NCBI GenBank assembly: GCA_946894095.1
Contig: OX335646.2
Span: 13,572,077-13,636,076 of the forward strand
Direction of reading: 5' to 3'
Origin: Incurvaria masculella
Lineage: Eukaryota; Arthropoda; Insecta; Lepidoptera; Incurvariidae
DNA: 64,000 nt
The notes under the pieces are model-generated. The model searched no databases, was not told where the DNA came from, and saw only the letters and a list, made by a program, of their open reading frames with translations. The stretch's first letter is position 1. Every line of letters begins with the position of its first letter. A program made the translations under genes and the position numbers. Positions 12,558-22,870 of the stretch are shown in pieces.

Positions 12558-13361
12558 TCACTACATAGTATAAAACAAAGTCGCTTTCTCTGTCCCTATA
12601 TCCCTATGTACGCTTAAATATTTAAAACTACGCAACGGATTTTGATGCGGTTTTTTTTAATAGATAGAGTGATTCAAGAGGAAGGTTTATATGTATAATA
12701 ACATCCATTAAATATAGGAGAAATACTGTTATTCTTGAGGTTTCCAATGTGATGTCGTAAAAAAATATTTTTTTTCCGCTTACATTGCAAACGCAGGCTG
12801 AACCCTACGAAATTTATCAAAATAATGTACTAAGTATTGTATACATTGAAAAGGTCTACAGAAAACTCCGCGATGGTATATATCTATCTCTTATGGATAT
12901 CCCACAATAACATTTTTTTCTCATTTACTTTTTACGACAAATAATGGGTAATTTTCGAAGCGATTTTAACCAGTACAGCATTAATCCTTATCCAATTAAA
13001 TACCTTAAATACATTGTTGATTTAATATAGATCTATACGGCCCTTTACAGCATATGATTTAAATGAATATTTTCGAAGATATTATAGATTTAAAAATCGC
13101 GGGATGTAGTGTTTGCGGCGGTACCGGCCGGCCGGGGCGGCGGGAGCGTGCCTCGGAGGCCGCGGTTCTCCCTATAGCACTTTGAATTTATTATTTCTCT
13201 AATATCTAATAATCATTTAATAATAATATCTAAGTTTTTTTTATTTCAAATATCTCAATGTAGGAACTCTACGTAAAAATGGTTTATTTGTGTATCATTG
13301 TGTCAAAATAATATTTTTTTAAATGACATTATGCCCGTGCAAAGCCGGGACGGGCTGCTAG
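12558..13361 (+). mobile_element. Non-autonomous Helitron, copy A
   Basis: The element starts TCACTACATAGTATAAAAC and ends in CTAG, preceded by a hairpin whose arms are gcccgt and acgggc. The base before it is A and the base after it is T, as expected for Helitron insertion between A and T without target duplication (family knowledge). It contains a CG-rich segment at about 13115-13165 and encodes no Rep/helicase, so it depends on an autonomous partner. A second copy lies on the minus strand at 28773-30332. Confidence 0.85.
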
Positions 13362-13447
13362 TTTTCATTAAAATAGACGTCTAGCGTGTCTTGACGACTG
13401 GCGCTTGCGAAATATTATATCCGTCCGACCTTCATGAGGAGATCTAT

Positions 13448-13573
13448 ACTAATAATAAATCTGTAAGGGATGTTCATCTATCTTCCATCTTCCATACTAA
13501 TAATAAATCTGTAAGGGATGTTCATCTTTCTTCCATCTTCCATACTAATAATACATCTGTAAGGGATGTTCAT
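13448..13573 (+). repeat. 48-bp tandem repeat, about 2.6 units
   Basis: The unit begins actaataataaatctgtaag and runs through gggatgttcatct to tcttccatcttccat. Units start at 13448, 13496 and 13544, and the last is partial. Because 48 is a multiple of three, one frame reads as a repeated 16-residue peptide, but nothing else supports a gene. Confidence 0.85.
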
Positions 13574-14783
13574 GGAGTAAGTTACTTGGTTTTATAAGAT
13601 ACTGCATTAGAAAACTCTAAGAATGATACTAAACATAAATTGACGATTTTTAGAAATATTTTCTGTTTGTATGTATGTATGTTCCTCCATAACTTTTAAG
13701 CCGAACATCCGAATTCAATGAAATTTAATACTCGCACATTTAACTACGTAAGACACAGGATACATTGAATATAATTTGGTTACCCTTACGCTAAGATGTG
13801 GCTGTCACACAAATTGGAGTGCTCCGCCGTGAGCTGGGAGCCTCAACTAGTACAATATTTAGCGAAAAAAACTTCGTTCCTTCCGGGTGTCCCACGACAC
13901 CTCTCATAATTTGTATGAAACCGAATACTGATATTGCTACCATAATTCAGTGCTTTCATCGAATCAACAACCTCTACTTCACACTCTCTTCACACCTACC
14001 AGAGAACTAAGGACTCACTCGTCATTGAAAGCATGCGCTAAACTCAAGTCATTATCGAGTCCATCCATGTCACCGTCACAATGATTTCAAACATACACGT
14101 TGTTAGCTCTGTGGCGTTCCCGTGAACTTTCATACCGCCTCGACGCTCTCTTCCCGGAGCGCCCATTACTCGTTAGGTACTTCTTCAAACTTCGCCGACG
14201 GATCTCGAAGCGTTTCCAACTTTTTTAACTTCGCGCAGCCTCCGATGCTATGATTAATTAATTCAATTCCGTGTGAAGTTATGCGCCGCCGCTGGTATTC
14301 GAATTAGAGGACATTGTTTGACAGCGGCGGCTGCACTGGCGGTGTGGAATCTCCGGGCCGCTTCCGCCAGGCCCTCGCGTTGAGTTCTCTCTGTCCATTA
14401 GTCGATGTGGTTAGAAATCGGGAGTATAGCAAGGTTATTGCGCTGCATTCAGAAGCAAATTCTAATTTAGGCTCGTAACGAAATTGTATTGTGAGCTTAT
14501 GACATCAGGTAGTTCACATCTCGTGATTTTTTTATCGAGTAGTTTAAAAGAGTAGTTACCATGTCAATTCCCCATAAGTACTAAGGGTGATTACTGTTTA
14601 CATGGTCTTAATTTTTTACTAGGTTTTCGAAATTTTGGATGTCAAATATGTTTTCAATATCTAAGTCTTTATGTATTAGTTTTTAATTACATCTTTAAAG
14701 ATGCAAGTAAAGTGGATAAAAAATTGAATAATATTTTCTAATATTGGAAAAAAAAAAAATTGGAAAAAGTGGTTGTTCACGTC
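13574..14783. other. No supportable gene
   Basis: A tgtatgtatgtatg run and a following segment near 13668-13730 look like the interior of a Helitron-type repeat. The segment 14130-14400 is GC-richer than its surroundings but has no frame with recognisable content. Confidence 0.35.
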
Positions 14784-15171
14784 AATGTGGCATGGGTGAC
14801 CTAGGTGGGTAGTTTGCACTTCACAAGCATTAAATCCCATCCGAAGTTTTTCCTATGCCACTCTCGCTCTGCTACTAGCTATCAAGCATGGTGCACGCAT
14901 GCGCCGCGTCCCCGCAAACTTTCATTGTGGAGCTCTCGTAGGGCTCCACGTCCGCAACCCGCCGCGCGCCTGACCACGCTGTGTCGTCTCTGCTCGTCTG
15001 GGCGAAGTGCTGTGCCGCCGAACGCTGTCCTGGCACCCGACGCCTAGGAGCTGGTGCTGCTGGAGGTAGGTGGCTGTTCCTACCCTCTGGTGGCCCGCTG
15101 TGACGTCCCGAGGCTACCGGGCATTGCAACTCCTTCGCTTGTGAAGTGCGTCCTGCCTGGGCGCGTACAGT
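14784..15171 (+). repeat. GC-rich dispersed repeat, copy 1
   Basis: About 390 bp, closely similar along its whole length to 50579-50968. Shared blocks include tggcatgggtgacct, gtagtttgcacttcacaagc, gcatggtgcacgcatgcgcc, gacgcctaggagctggtgct and gaggctaccgggcattgcaa. The family is not recognised. It could be a piece of a retrotransposon or a SINE-like unit. No intact reading frame is shared. Confidence 0.75.
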
Positions 15172-15322
15172 GGTCTTCTTCATATTAGTTCTTTTCCTGA
15201 AAAATATAGATAACTAGCTGCGCTATCCGGCTCCGCTCGGGTTAGTTTCGGCTAAATTATTTTATGGATAAAAAGTAGCACACCTGGCTGGTCGAAAAAA
15301 AAGGGTCAAACTGGTCTAGGAC

Positions 15323-16055
15323 GAGTCGTATTCACTACGTATAAAATTCACAACGTATAAAAGCAGTTTTGTACAAAATATCAAAACCATGCATATCGTA
15401 TAAAATCCATGATGTATAATTATATACGTTGTGCATGAAGAAAGTTTAAAAATAAAATCAACTCTTTTTGTCATGCAGAACGTATAATAGTCACAACGTA
15501 TAAAATTAACAAAAAAAGTAAACCATGCAGTACGTGTAAAATGACACGGAGCACTGCATAAAGCGTCCTTATATGCATACCTTTAAAGCTGTAATTGGTA
15601 CGAAGCCTCATTCAAATTAACATATCGCCACAAACTTAACTTAATCTAACCTAACCTAACCTCACCTAGCCTAACCTAACTTAACCTAACAGTAATTATT
15701 TTTGTTGAGTTGAGACCAAACAAATTAGCGTGCGAGTATATACTTTGAATGTATGAGGTTTAGGGTGTTTATCGAATGAACATTTTTCGCATTATACGAT
15801 ATGCATGGTTCTCTTTTTTTTTAAATAAACAGTTTTCGATTGAATCTAAGGCCAATTAAATGCTCAAATTTTATACGTTATGACTTTTATACAATATGCA
15901 TGAAAAAAAAAAACTGTTACTTTATTTTTTCATCTTCATGCACAACGTATAAAATTATACGATCTGCCGATTATACGTTGTGCATGGTTTTTAATTTTTC
16001 GTCGAAACATTATTTTATACGATCTGCATTTTATATTATGTTCTGCCGTTCCCCC
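15323..16055. mobile_element. Non-autonomous element with 9-bp target duplication, nested
   Basis: The nine bases gtctaggac occur at 15314-15322 and again at 16056-16064. Removing everything between restores a continuous Helitron-like sequence. The 733-bp insert has roughly a dozen copies, in both orientations, of a motif close to catgcacaacgtataaaat (for example near 15336, 15350, 15394, 15469, 15785, 15940, 15985). It has no coding capacity. A 9-bp duplication fits Mutator-like elements best, but the extreme ends are only weakly complementary, so the superfamily is open. Confidence 0.62.
15645..15690. repeat. Degenerate CCTAA (telomere-like) repeat
   Basis: A run of ctaac/cctaa pentamers with scattered changes, inside the nested element. 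The insect telomere unit is TTAGG/CCTAA (established knowledge). Confidence 0.7.
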
Positions 16056-16140
16056 GTCTAGGACAATGTATCCATATACCAAATTTAATCCAGATCGTTT
16101 GAGACGAAATAGCATGATTTAATGAGAAACATTCAATAAT

Positions 16141-17283
16141 TCCCATTTAGAGCTTCGTTGACAATTTGTAGCTAAATAAAAAAAAACATTTGCCGACAGA
16201 ACCTTTCTGCGCTTGCATTGCTACATTGCTTATCTAGTAAGTAAGCAACGTGTAAGGTAGGTAAGTTTTGCGTGGACTCCAACCCACAGCCAGCCTTAAC
16301 ATCGAAAACGGTAACCCATCCAGAACCTGACTGCTCCCAGAGATGCTATACGTTGATAAAATACGCATATGAATCGGGTAAGTGGTTCGCAAGTTATAAG
16401 AATTTAAAACTCACTACTCACCCCTCTGGTAATGAAGCGTTATATTATGTAGCCTATAAGTTTTGAGTAGAATCAGGCTAGACGTAGATACAATCCGCAT
16501 CTAAATCGAGCCATTGTAAGGAACTCGATTACCTCATTATCCTCTTTTAAAGGAAACCTGGAAACGCACCGTCGTCAGTTCTGCATATCTGGTACCCAAG
16601 AATACCTCGTATTGACAAAAAGTTGGCCGCCACAGAAACAAAGGAACGCAACCCGCGAGCTGCAGGTAAGCGTATTCTTTGAACGTTGTATTCAGTATGG
16701 TCAGTCCGAGTTCTCACCTAATTCACCGTTTACGGAACTTAGAAGTTACGTAAAAACGTCAAAGTTTTCAATTTTTCATTTCATTTGGTAGTCAAACTAT
16801 ACTAAGTTACATCAGAAAGATCCGTGGATTCGTTCAACCCAGTGAATAACCCGCAAAGAAACTTCACGGGCTTACATAACATATTTTTCCGTCCACAATT
16901 ATGAAATACACACTTAGATCTAAATGCTACTGCCAAACAATTCCTTGGTAAAAGAGATTAAGGCAAATAACAAAAAGCAATAGAAACTGCAACCCTCAGT
17001 TTAAATTACTTACAACACTAGTTATTCTGTGGTTTTCATTCTTCAAACTGTCAAAATCAAACTCGAACTTCCCATTTGTATGAAAACGCGTAGTCGGCGT
17101 AAACGGCAACGTCAACGTATTTACAGCGAGACGGTGAGTAAGCTTTCAAATCAAACTCGGACTCGCAAATTTTTGTTCGCTTAACGCCCACTGCGTGCGC
17201 TCTTCAATTTCTCCATATATTTAAAAACGCTTGTCAATCGGTTTGCCGTAAACGCCAATTTAGGTGACAAGCGGAACTACGGG
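16141..17283. other. AT-rich tract without a supportable gene
   Basis: No recognisable coding or repeat content was found. Confidence 0.35.
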
Positions 17284-17427
17284 CTCAGGAATCAGGAAGC
17301 TTTCAGTAGATAAAACCGCTTCCCTTGAAACCTTGAATCCTTAAAATGAGATTTTCCGGAACCTGTCTGCCAGAAGACAACCGTTAAGAAAGCGGTTTTC
17401 TCGACTGAGAGATTCCTGATTCCTGTA
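17284..17427. mobile_element. Small inverted-repeat element (MITE-like)
   Basis: The outer arms caggaatcaggaa (17286-17298) and ttcctgattcctg (17413-17425) are perfect complements. The complementarity continues inward with few mismatches for about 38 bases on each side, including ataaaaccgctt against aagcggtttt. The whole unit can fold as one hairpin. Loosely related segments lie near 23405 and 23965. Confidence 0.65.
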
Positions 17428-18119
17428 CGCGGAATTTCAAGAATAGGGCTACAGAATATAGGCTCGTCGCGCGGCAGCATCCGGCAGATTAGGCCGACGT
17501 GAACAAATGTGTGCGAGTGCGGCAGACAACGTGTTATTTATACCCTTCATTAGCCCACACTTAGATTAGCGAAGTATCCTTTATTCAATTGTCACGATTC
17601 GTTCCGGACGAGCCGATACGCCGCGCAAGCATTCGTTCGAATACTTTGGATATTTTATTACTGAGTTTGTGATAAATTTGTCATTAGTTTACGTAGCAAG
17701 AATTTTAACTGTACTTTAGTTCTTTCGTACGATAACGGAATCATTTTACCAGTTCCATTACAACTTTTTTTTTATACTTACATAGATGTATTTCAAATTT
17801 CTGATAGATTTTATTTTATGTAACTGTTGTCACGGAATTTACTATTGTTTCTATACTTCCACGAAACTTAGTCAATAAGTAATTTTGACAAATAGTTCAA
17901 AGTTTCCACGGTGAAAATGTATATAATTCGCTGCTAAAAACACGCGAAAGTGAAACCTCGCAATGAGATTCATGAAGTCCGGCGGTAATATGTATGAAGG
18001 TTTTTAGGCTCCGTGCGGATGAATGTCCTAAATTACATTTATTCGAGCGGTACTGGGTACCTCAACTAGTTAACTATACATTAAGAAGGTCTATTTATCT
18101 GTATCTAAGGTTAATAACT
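17428..18119. other. No gene; isolated Helitron-like 3' end
   Basis: Near 18040-18073 the sequence gagcggtactgggtacctca runs into CTAG|T. This matches the 3' end of the short Helitron at 50134 but without a matching body. Confidence 0.4.
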
Positions 18120-18255
18120 TTAAGATGGTCATAAATATGGCTGCTATCACACCAATATACTGTTGTGATATCAGCCTAATAAACCTCGTGGGAACTCGTC
18201 ATCATGCCAGGATCTTGTTTATATTGCACGGCTACGAGCTGCTGAAATGACGTAT
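18120..18255 (-). mobile_element. SINE fragment, minus strand
   Basis: Contains gatatcagcctaataaacc, ggaactcgtcatcatgccag and tatattgcacggctac in the order expected for the reverse complement of the SINE 3' half. Confidence 0.6.
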
Positions 18256-19324
18256 GTATGTTAAATCACCGTTCCGACTCTATAATCACTCATTCCTTTC
18301 TCTACCATATTAGAGTTTTTTAGATGTTTTTAAGCCACGACATACATAATTACCTTACTAGAGACATTATAATAATGTGCCTAAGCATAGTTTTTATTAT
18401 GTTGCTGATTTAACTTAATCGGCCTTTATTACCAAAGTTCTGAGTAACTTGTACTGGTATTGATTGCAAGATGATAGAAAATGCCCCTTAGTCAATGTTT
18501 GCAAATACAATTAGGCAACGGTTTTGGTCTAAGAGCACATAAGACATTATGATATTCCGGATTATTGTCAATCGTCACTTAAATTATTGTAAAAATAAAT
18601 CTAACCTAGCCGGACCTTGTCTTACTAAACCTAATCTAAAATAACATAACTCTATTATGTCAAGTTAAAAGAAATGGAGGCTGTTTATGAATAATCCAGG
18701 AAATTATAATTCCGCCATTGAGATTGTAAAATGATAGTTGCGAGTATGCCACTGCAATACAGATAGGCAGCTCTTATCTCATTTCCCACTCTTTGTCTGT
18801 TGCTCCACTCCTGCTCAATATTTTCAATTCAATTATCATGACGGTGGGTGTGGAATCATCCATTCTTGCCCAATTAAAAAAAATACGCGCAGCAGATTTT
18901 TGATCGTCAATGCGACGCGACCTGGAAAGGAATATGAACTTCTCATTTTAATGCTCTTCGCTTCTACAAAGTCGTATCGGACTCGGACCTCGTTCACCGA
19001 ATATAGCGTTCTCAGCGCACCGATTTATTGTTTTTTGTGAATTCCTATTTTCATCACATATCTTCGCATACAGGTTCATTTCAATATTATAAATACGAAA
19101 GTAACTTTCTCTATTGCATTTTCATGCCAAAATCGCTGAACTAATTTTGATTATTTTTGGTATGGATATAGTCAGGATCTTGGAGAAGGACACAGGCTTT
19201 GTGGCGAAAATTAAACTCAAAAGGGTTCACCCCTTTTGAGTTTGTATGGGGAACTTTTATAATATCCGACATCAGTTCAAAACGACATTAACCCGAGCGG
19301 AGCCAGGTACCTCAGCGTGTAAAC
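18256..19324. other. No gene; SINE tail and Helitron-like fragment
   Basis: A SINE tail-like piece lies at about 18840-18880 (gtgtggaatcatccattc, then A-rich). From about 19070 to 19317 the sequence looks like a non-autonomous Helitron: aatattataaatacgaaagt, a following aatcgctgaactaattttga, and an end acccgagcggagccaggtac. The expected final CTAG is mutated. Confidence 0.45.
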
Positions 19325-19450
19325 TTATTCAGAGTCGGTAGACTAACTTTAATACGTGGCTTATGTAACCAGACTAAACCGGTTTTTGTATGGTTAGTCC
19401 GGTACTAATCTCGTACTAAGTTTTGACAGTTTCTCTGAACACGACTGTAA
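19325..19450 (+). repeat. Hairpin repeat, copy 2 (plus)
   Basis: Plus-strand counterpart of 10766-10879. Shared blocks are gactaactttaa, gactaaaccggtttttgta, ggttagtccggt and taatctcgtactaagttttg. This copy has an extra segment around 19355-19370. Confidence 0.7.
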
Positions 19451-21257
19451 GACTTTAATGTACATGCAATACATATATTCTACAAATATACCCTGAAATC
19501 ATAGCAATTTATTATGTGAAATATTCAAGTTTTTTAATTGATTTGTAAGACATGTATAGTTACTCCGATCACTCCTATGAATAGGCACAGCAGAACATCG
19601 CTTACTACGTTACACGTCTCAGCAATAGCAGTATGTTTGCGTAAGATAACACATTGCCGCATAGCTGCGAGAAATGGTAAAATACTCGATACGATAAATT
19701 AAAAGGCAATTTCAAATAACAAATGGGCACAACGGTTATCAATGAGAATGAGAAATATGTTGGGGCCGAGCTGTGATCCCCGGGGCACCGCCAGGGGACC
19801 GCGGCGGCGGCGGCGGCTCTGGTCACTCTACCGAACCGCTGTCAGTTACAACACTTTTATCTCGTTTCAAATAAACATTTCAAAATTCACATTAATCAAA
19901 CAATTCTAACCTGCCACCGACCGCACGGAATATACGGAGGATGCTGGGGAAATGGCCTGGCACACGTTTTGTATTATTTTTTGTGGGCTTTCCGGACCCA
20001 GTGTTAACTTTGTAAAGGTTTTATGGGCGCATAATTCACGTCCCTACACACAAAACAAGCTCGTAACAATACTTAGCTATTTGTTTAATTTCAACTCCAC
20101 CCGGGTTTTTTCTTTATTGTTTGAATTCATTTTAATTGACTACGTACGCGGTACGACTGCTTTGAAATGTTATCACGGCCTTTCGAATAAAAAGTGACCT
20201 ATTAAAGGAATAAATAAAAGGAATAACAAACCATCAAAATAATTAAATGACACGAGAAGTGACTTTCCTCCAGACACTTCCGAACAAAAACACGATTTAT
20301 TCCGTCCCTCCGAAAATAACCGCACGACTAATACAATGAGTCAAAATTTCAATAATATAAATCACGCCGTGCGAAGGAATCCTCATGAAAATGTAGAGAA
20401 AGAACTATTTATGGCTAATCCCTTTGAAATAAACTGCCGGGATGTTTGTAAGTCTCGGTCGGGAAGTGTCTGGGAGCATTACGTACACCGGCGAGCGAAG
20501 ACTGTAGAAACGAGACGGCGATAGTTGGAGAGGGGATGCCTTTGCCTGCCTATATACAGGCTGTCGGCTGATCATTTATATTAATATGATTTAGAAACAG
20601 CAAACAAAATCATTGAATCCATAATTGATAGAGAAGGGATATAAGCTATCCTATGTGTTTTATCGTTTCTACAACGTACAACGGTCTTCGGAGCTGCATT
20701 AGCAACCTCGCTGTCGCCTTTCTACTACTACATGCAACAGAATATTTCATAATGAAAGAATATTTAAAAACGTACTTTTGTTTGGTATTGATTTTACTTA
20801 AGGTACATTGATTTTTTTCAACAGCAGCAGAATTCGCAACCTAACCGTTCGTGAGCGTACAAATGTATAAACCTTTCCTCCACCGGATCAATTTCAACAC
20901 CCGTTCAGTAGTGCATCAAACGAGTACAAATTGATGCTGTACATAGTCAATTAGGCGGCTCTACATTGGGGTAGTTAGCGTTTTGTTCGCATCCTGTATA
21001 ACCGAAGGAAAGGCAGACGTACCGGCGATGGGGCGGGCAAGCTTTTTGAATTGCAAATGAGTGAAATGAAACTGGTGCGTCCCCTCCGCTGCCGCCGCCA
21101 CCGTAGACGCAGCTATGCCATAGTATGAGGGAGTGCATTTTTGTTGCAAAACAGAGCGAAGAATTTACCCTCATTCCGAGAATATCTCGGTATGATTCGC
21201 TACCTAGGCCATCATTTCAAGTTTGCAGTTATTAAAAAATAAATGTGTGTCAAACAT
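19451..21257. other. No supportable gene
   Basis: A short GC-rich patch with a ggcggcggcggcgg run lies at about 19775-19816. The remaining frames have no recognisable content. Confidence 0.35.
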
Positions 21258-21261
21258 TTAA

Positions 21262-21803
21262 GGTGGCCCATCCCGCTCATCTCCCCATACAAAAGGGGAA
21301 AGAAGATCACGCCCATATTTCTTGTCAGAGATCCAAAATTTTGCTCAAAATAGCTTTATTTGATCGAACTAGATGTCTGATGACCATTGGCATTGTAAAA
21401 TTGTGTTTGGTTTCTAAGTTATAAGGTCCGAAAGTTCGAATTTTTCGCGCGTTTTATACAATAACTTTGGAGGTGGATTACGCAATGATATAGTAAGAAC
21501 ATCTTAAAAACATTAGTCATCAGACATAGCTTATTTAATCAAAATTAATAATCTGTTTGGGTTTTGTTAGATTTTTGACTACAGCGGTCGTGGTTTACTT
21601 TTAGCTATAAGTCGTTTTGAAATCAAAATTCTCGTAAATCTTACCAAATCATACACTATGCACATTGTCTTTTTTGTGGACATGTTGCATCTTCCTCATC
21701 ACAGAGCCTGTCTTTTTCATTGAAACAGAGAAGGTCCCAGAGCGCAACAGCACGGTTTTGTACAGTGCCCGCGAATGAGTTCGTCCCGCCAGGTTGGGCC
21801 ACC
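21262..21803. mobile_element. TTAA-flanked non-autonomous DNA element
   Basis: The ends are inverted repeats, GGTGGCCCA at 21262-21270 and TGGGCCACC at 21795-21803, each flanked by TTAA (21258-21261 and 21804-21807). TTAA duplication is the hallmark of piggyBac and Kolobok elements (established knowledge). There is no transposase frame in its 542 bp. A diverged relative lies at about 28168-28625. Confidence 0.75.
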
Positions 21804-21807
21804 TTAA

Positions 21808-22434
21808 ACATTATATTTATTTAAAACATATTTTGATTGTGTCGTGAACAGCCTGTATGTACATATTTGATCTATCTGTAACCATTTGTGTAGCAGCAAT
21901 GCGGTGAGTGAGTCGACAAGTTTTCTGTGACGTCGCGGTGGCGGCGGCGCGCATCGTCGAGTCGTCGAGTCGTCGACGCTTCGATGCCGCGCTCCCGAAA
22001 GTCTCCCCGCGTAATAATAATCGTTAATAACAAGAGAAGGCCTTAATGAATTTATGTAGCGAGTGATGTACGGAGTAAACTCGTAAGAATAGTCCCCAAC
22101 TTTGCAGACTTCAATTATGTGCTCAAATTAAATGCTTGCGCCGAGGGTTCGTAACAAAACATTCCACATTTCAAATTATGCACAATCGTATTACCAAAAG
22201 GTAATCCTCTCAGGGAAACAATTTACGTATCCCTTTATTGCGACTAGTGCTTCTTAAACTTTTGTTTCACCTTGGCTAGCGCAGCGAATGTTTAAATGCT
22301 TTTCATTCAACTCGATTGATTCTTGTCGGAATGAGATTAGAAATGTTAAGTTCTTTTTGGAGATATGTTATTATTTTGTCTACTACTAAAGCATATCCAT
22401 AACCTAAATAACATGCAATAGGTCTCCTTTTTTT
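21808..22434. other. No gene; CpG-rich patch
   Basis: A CpG-rich patch at about 21918-22010 includes a short cgtcgagt tandem repeat at about 21954-21977. Nothing else is recognised. Confidence 0.4.
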
Positions 22435-22600
22435 TACTAGGTGGTAGGTTTACTTTCGCTGGTAATGAAAATTGTCCGGGTTCCATCAAGTTCAATGTAG
22501 CCGTGTAATATAAGGTAGGTCCTGACATGGCTCCTAGTTCACATGTGGTATGATAGGCCAATATGAAGCCAGCAGATATGGTACTAGCCTTCCGTGTTGA
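22435..22600 (+). mobile_element. SINE fragment, 3' half
   Basis: Contains aatgaaaattgtccgggttc, aagttcaatgtagccgtg, ggtaggtcctgacatggct and cacatgtggtatgataggcc in SINE order. Confidence 0.68.
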
Positions 22601-22660
22601 TGTATAATGTATATATATATAGTAATTGTTAGATATAACCATTATTTTATTTCGAAATTG

Positions 22661-22870
22661 AATATTTATTTATTTATTTATTTGGAGAATAAACAGAGGC
22701 AAGTACATGCAACAAAAATTACATAACTACAAGTATAACACTTTACCTGCCTCCTTAAGAATTCTAGGGGATGAGATACTTTATTAGTTAAAATATAATT
22801 TAGCAAATAAACTATAATCTCAATTGTATTTCTGTAACAATCAAATGATACCGTCGGCATTGTAATATCT
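22661..22870 (-). mobile_element. Probable LINE 3' end, minus strand
   Basis: Read on the minus strand, the segment ends in caaataaataaataaat, the short tandem tail typical of CR1/Jockey-type LINE 3' ends. It is preceded by gcaggtaaagtgttatac and cttgcctctgtttattctcc. No coding sequence remains. Confidence 0.45.

Larger units (their letters stand above)
15214..16140 (-). mobile_element. Helitron-like remnant split by a nested element
   Basis: At 15213-15217 an A is followed by CTAG. On the minus strand the end reads acccgagcggagccggatag...CTAG|T, which resembles the 3' ends at 19315 and 50442. Interior sequence continues to 15322 and resumes at 16056 (tatccatataccaaatttaa), typical of Helitron interiors. 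The right boundary is not defined. Confidence 0.5.

Noticed and set aside
13448..13573. CRISPR-like array
   Set aside because: The units are directly adjacent without unique spacers, and the genome is eukaryotic.
13391..13597. Frame with a repeated 16-residue peptide
   Set aside because: It is a 48-bp tandem repeat whose length happens to be a multiple of three. Upstream and downstream sequence is not coding-like.
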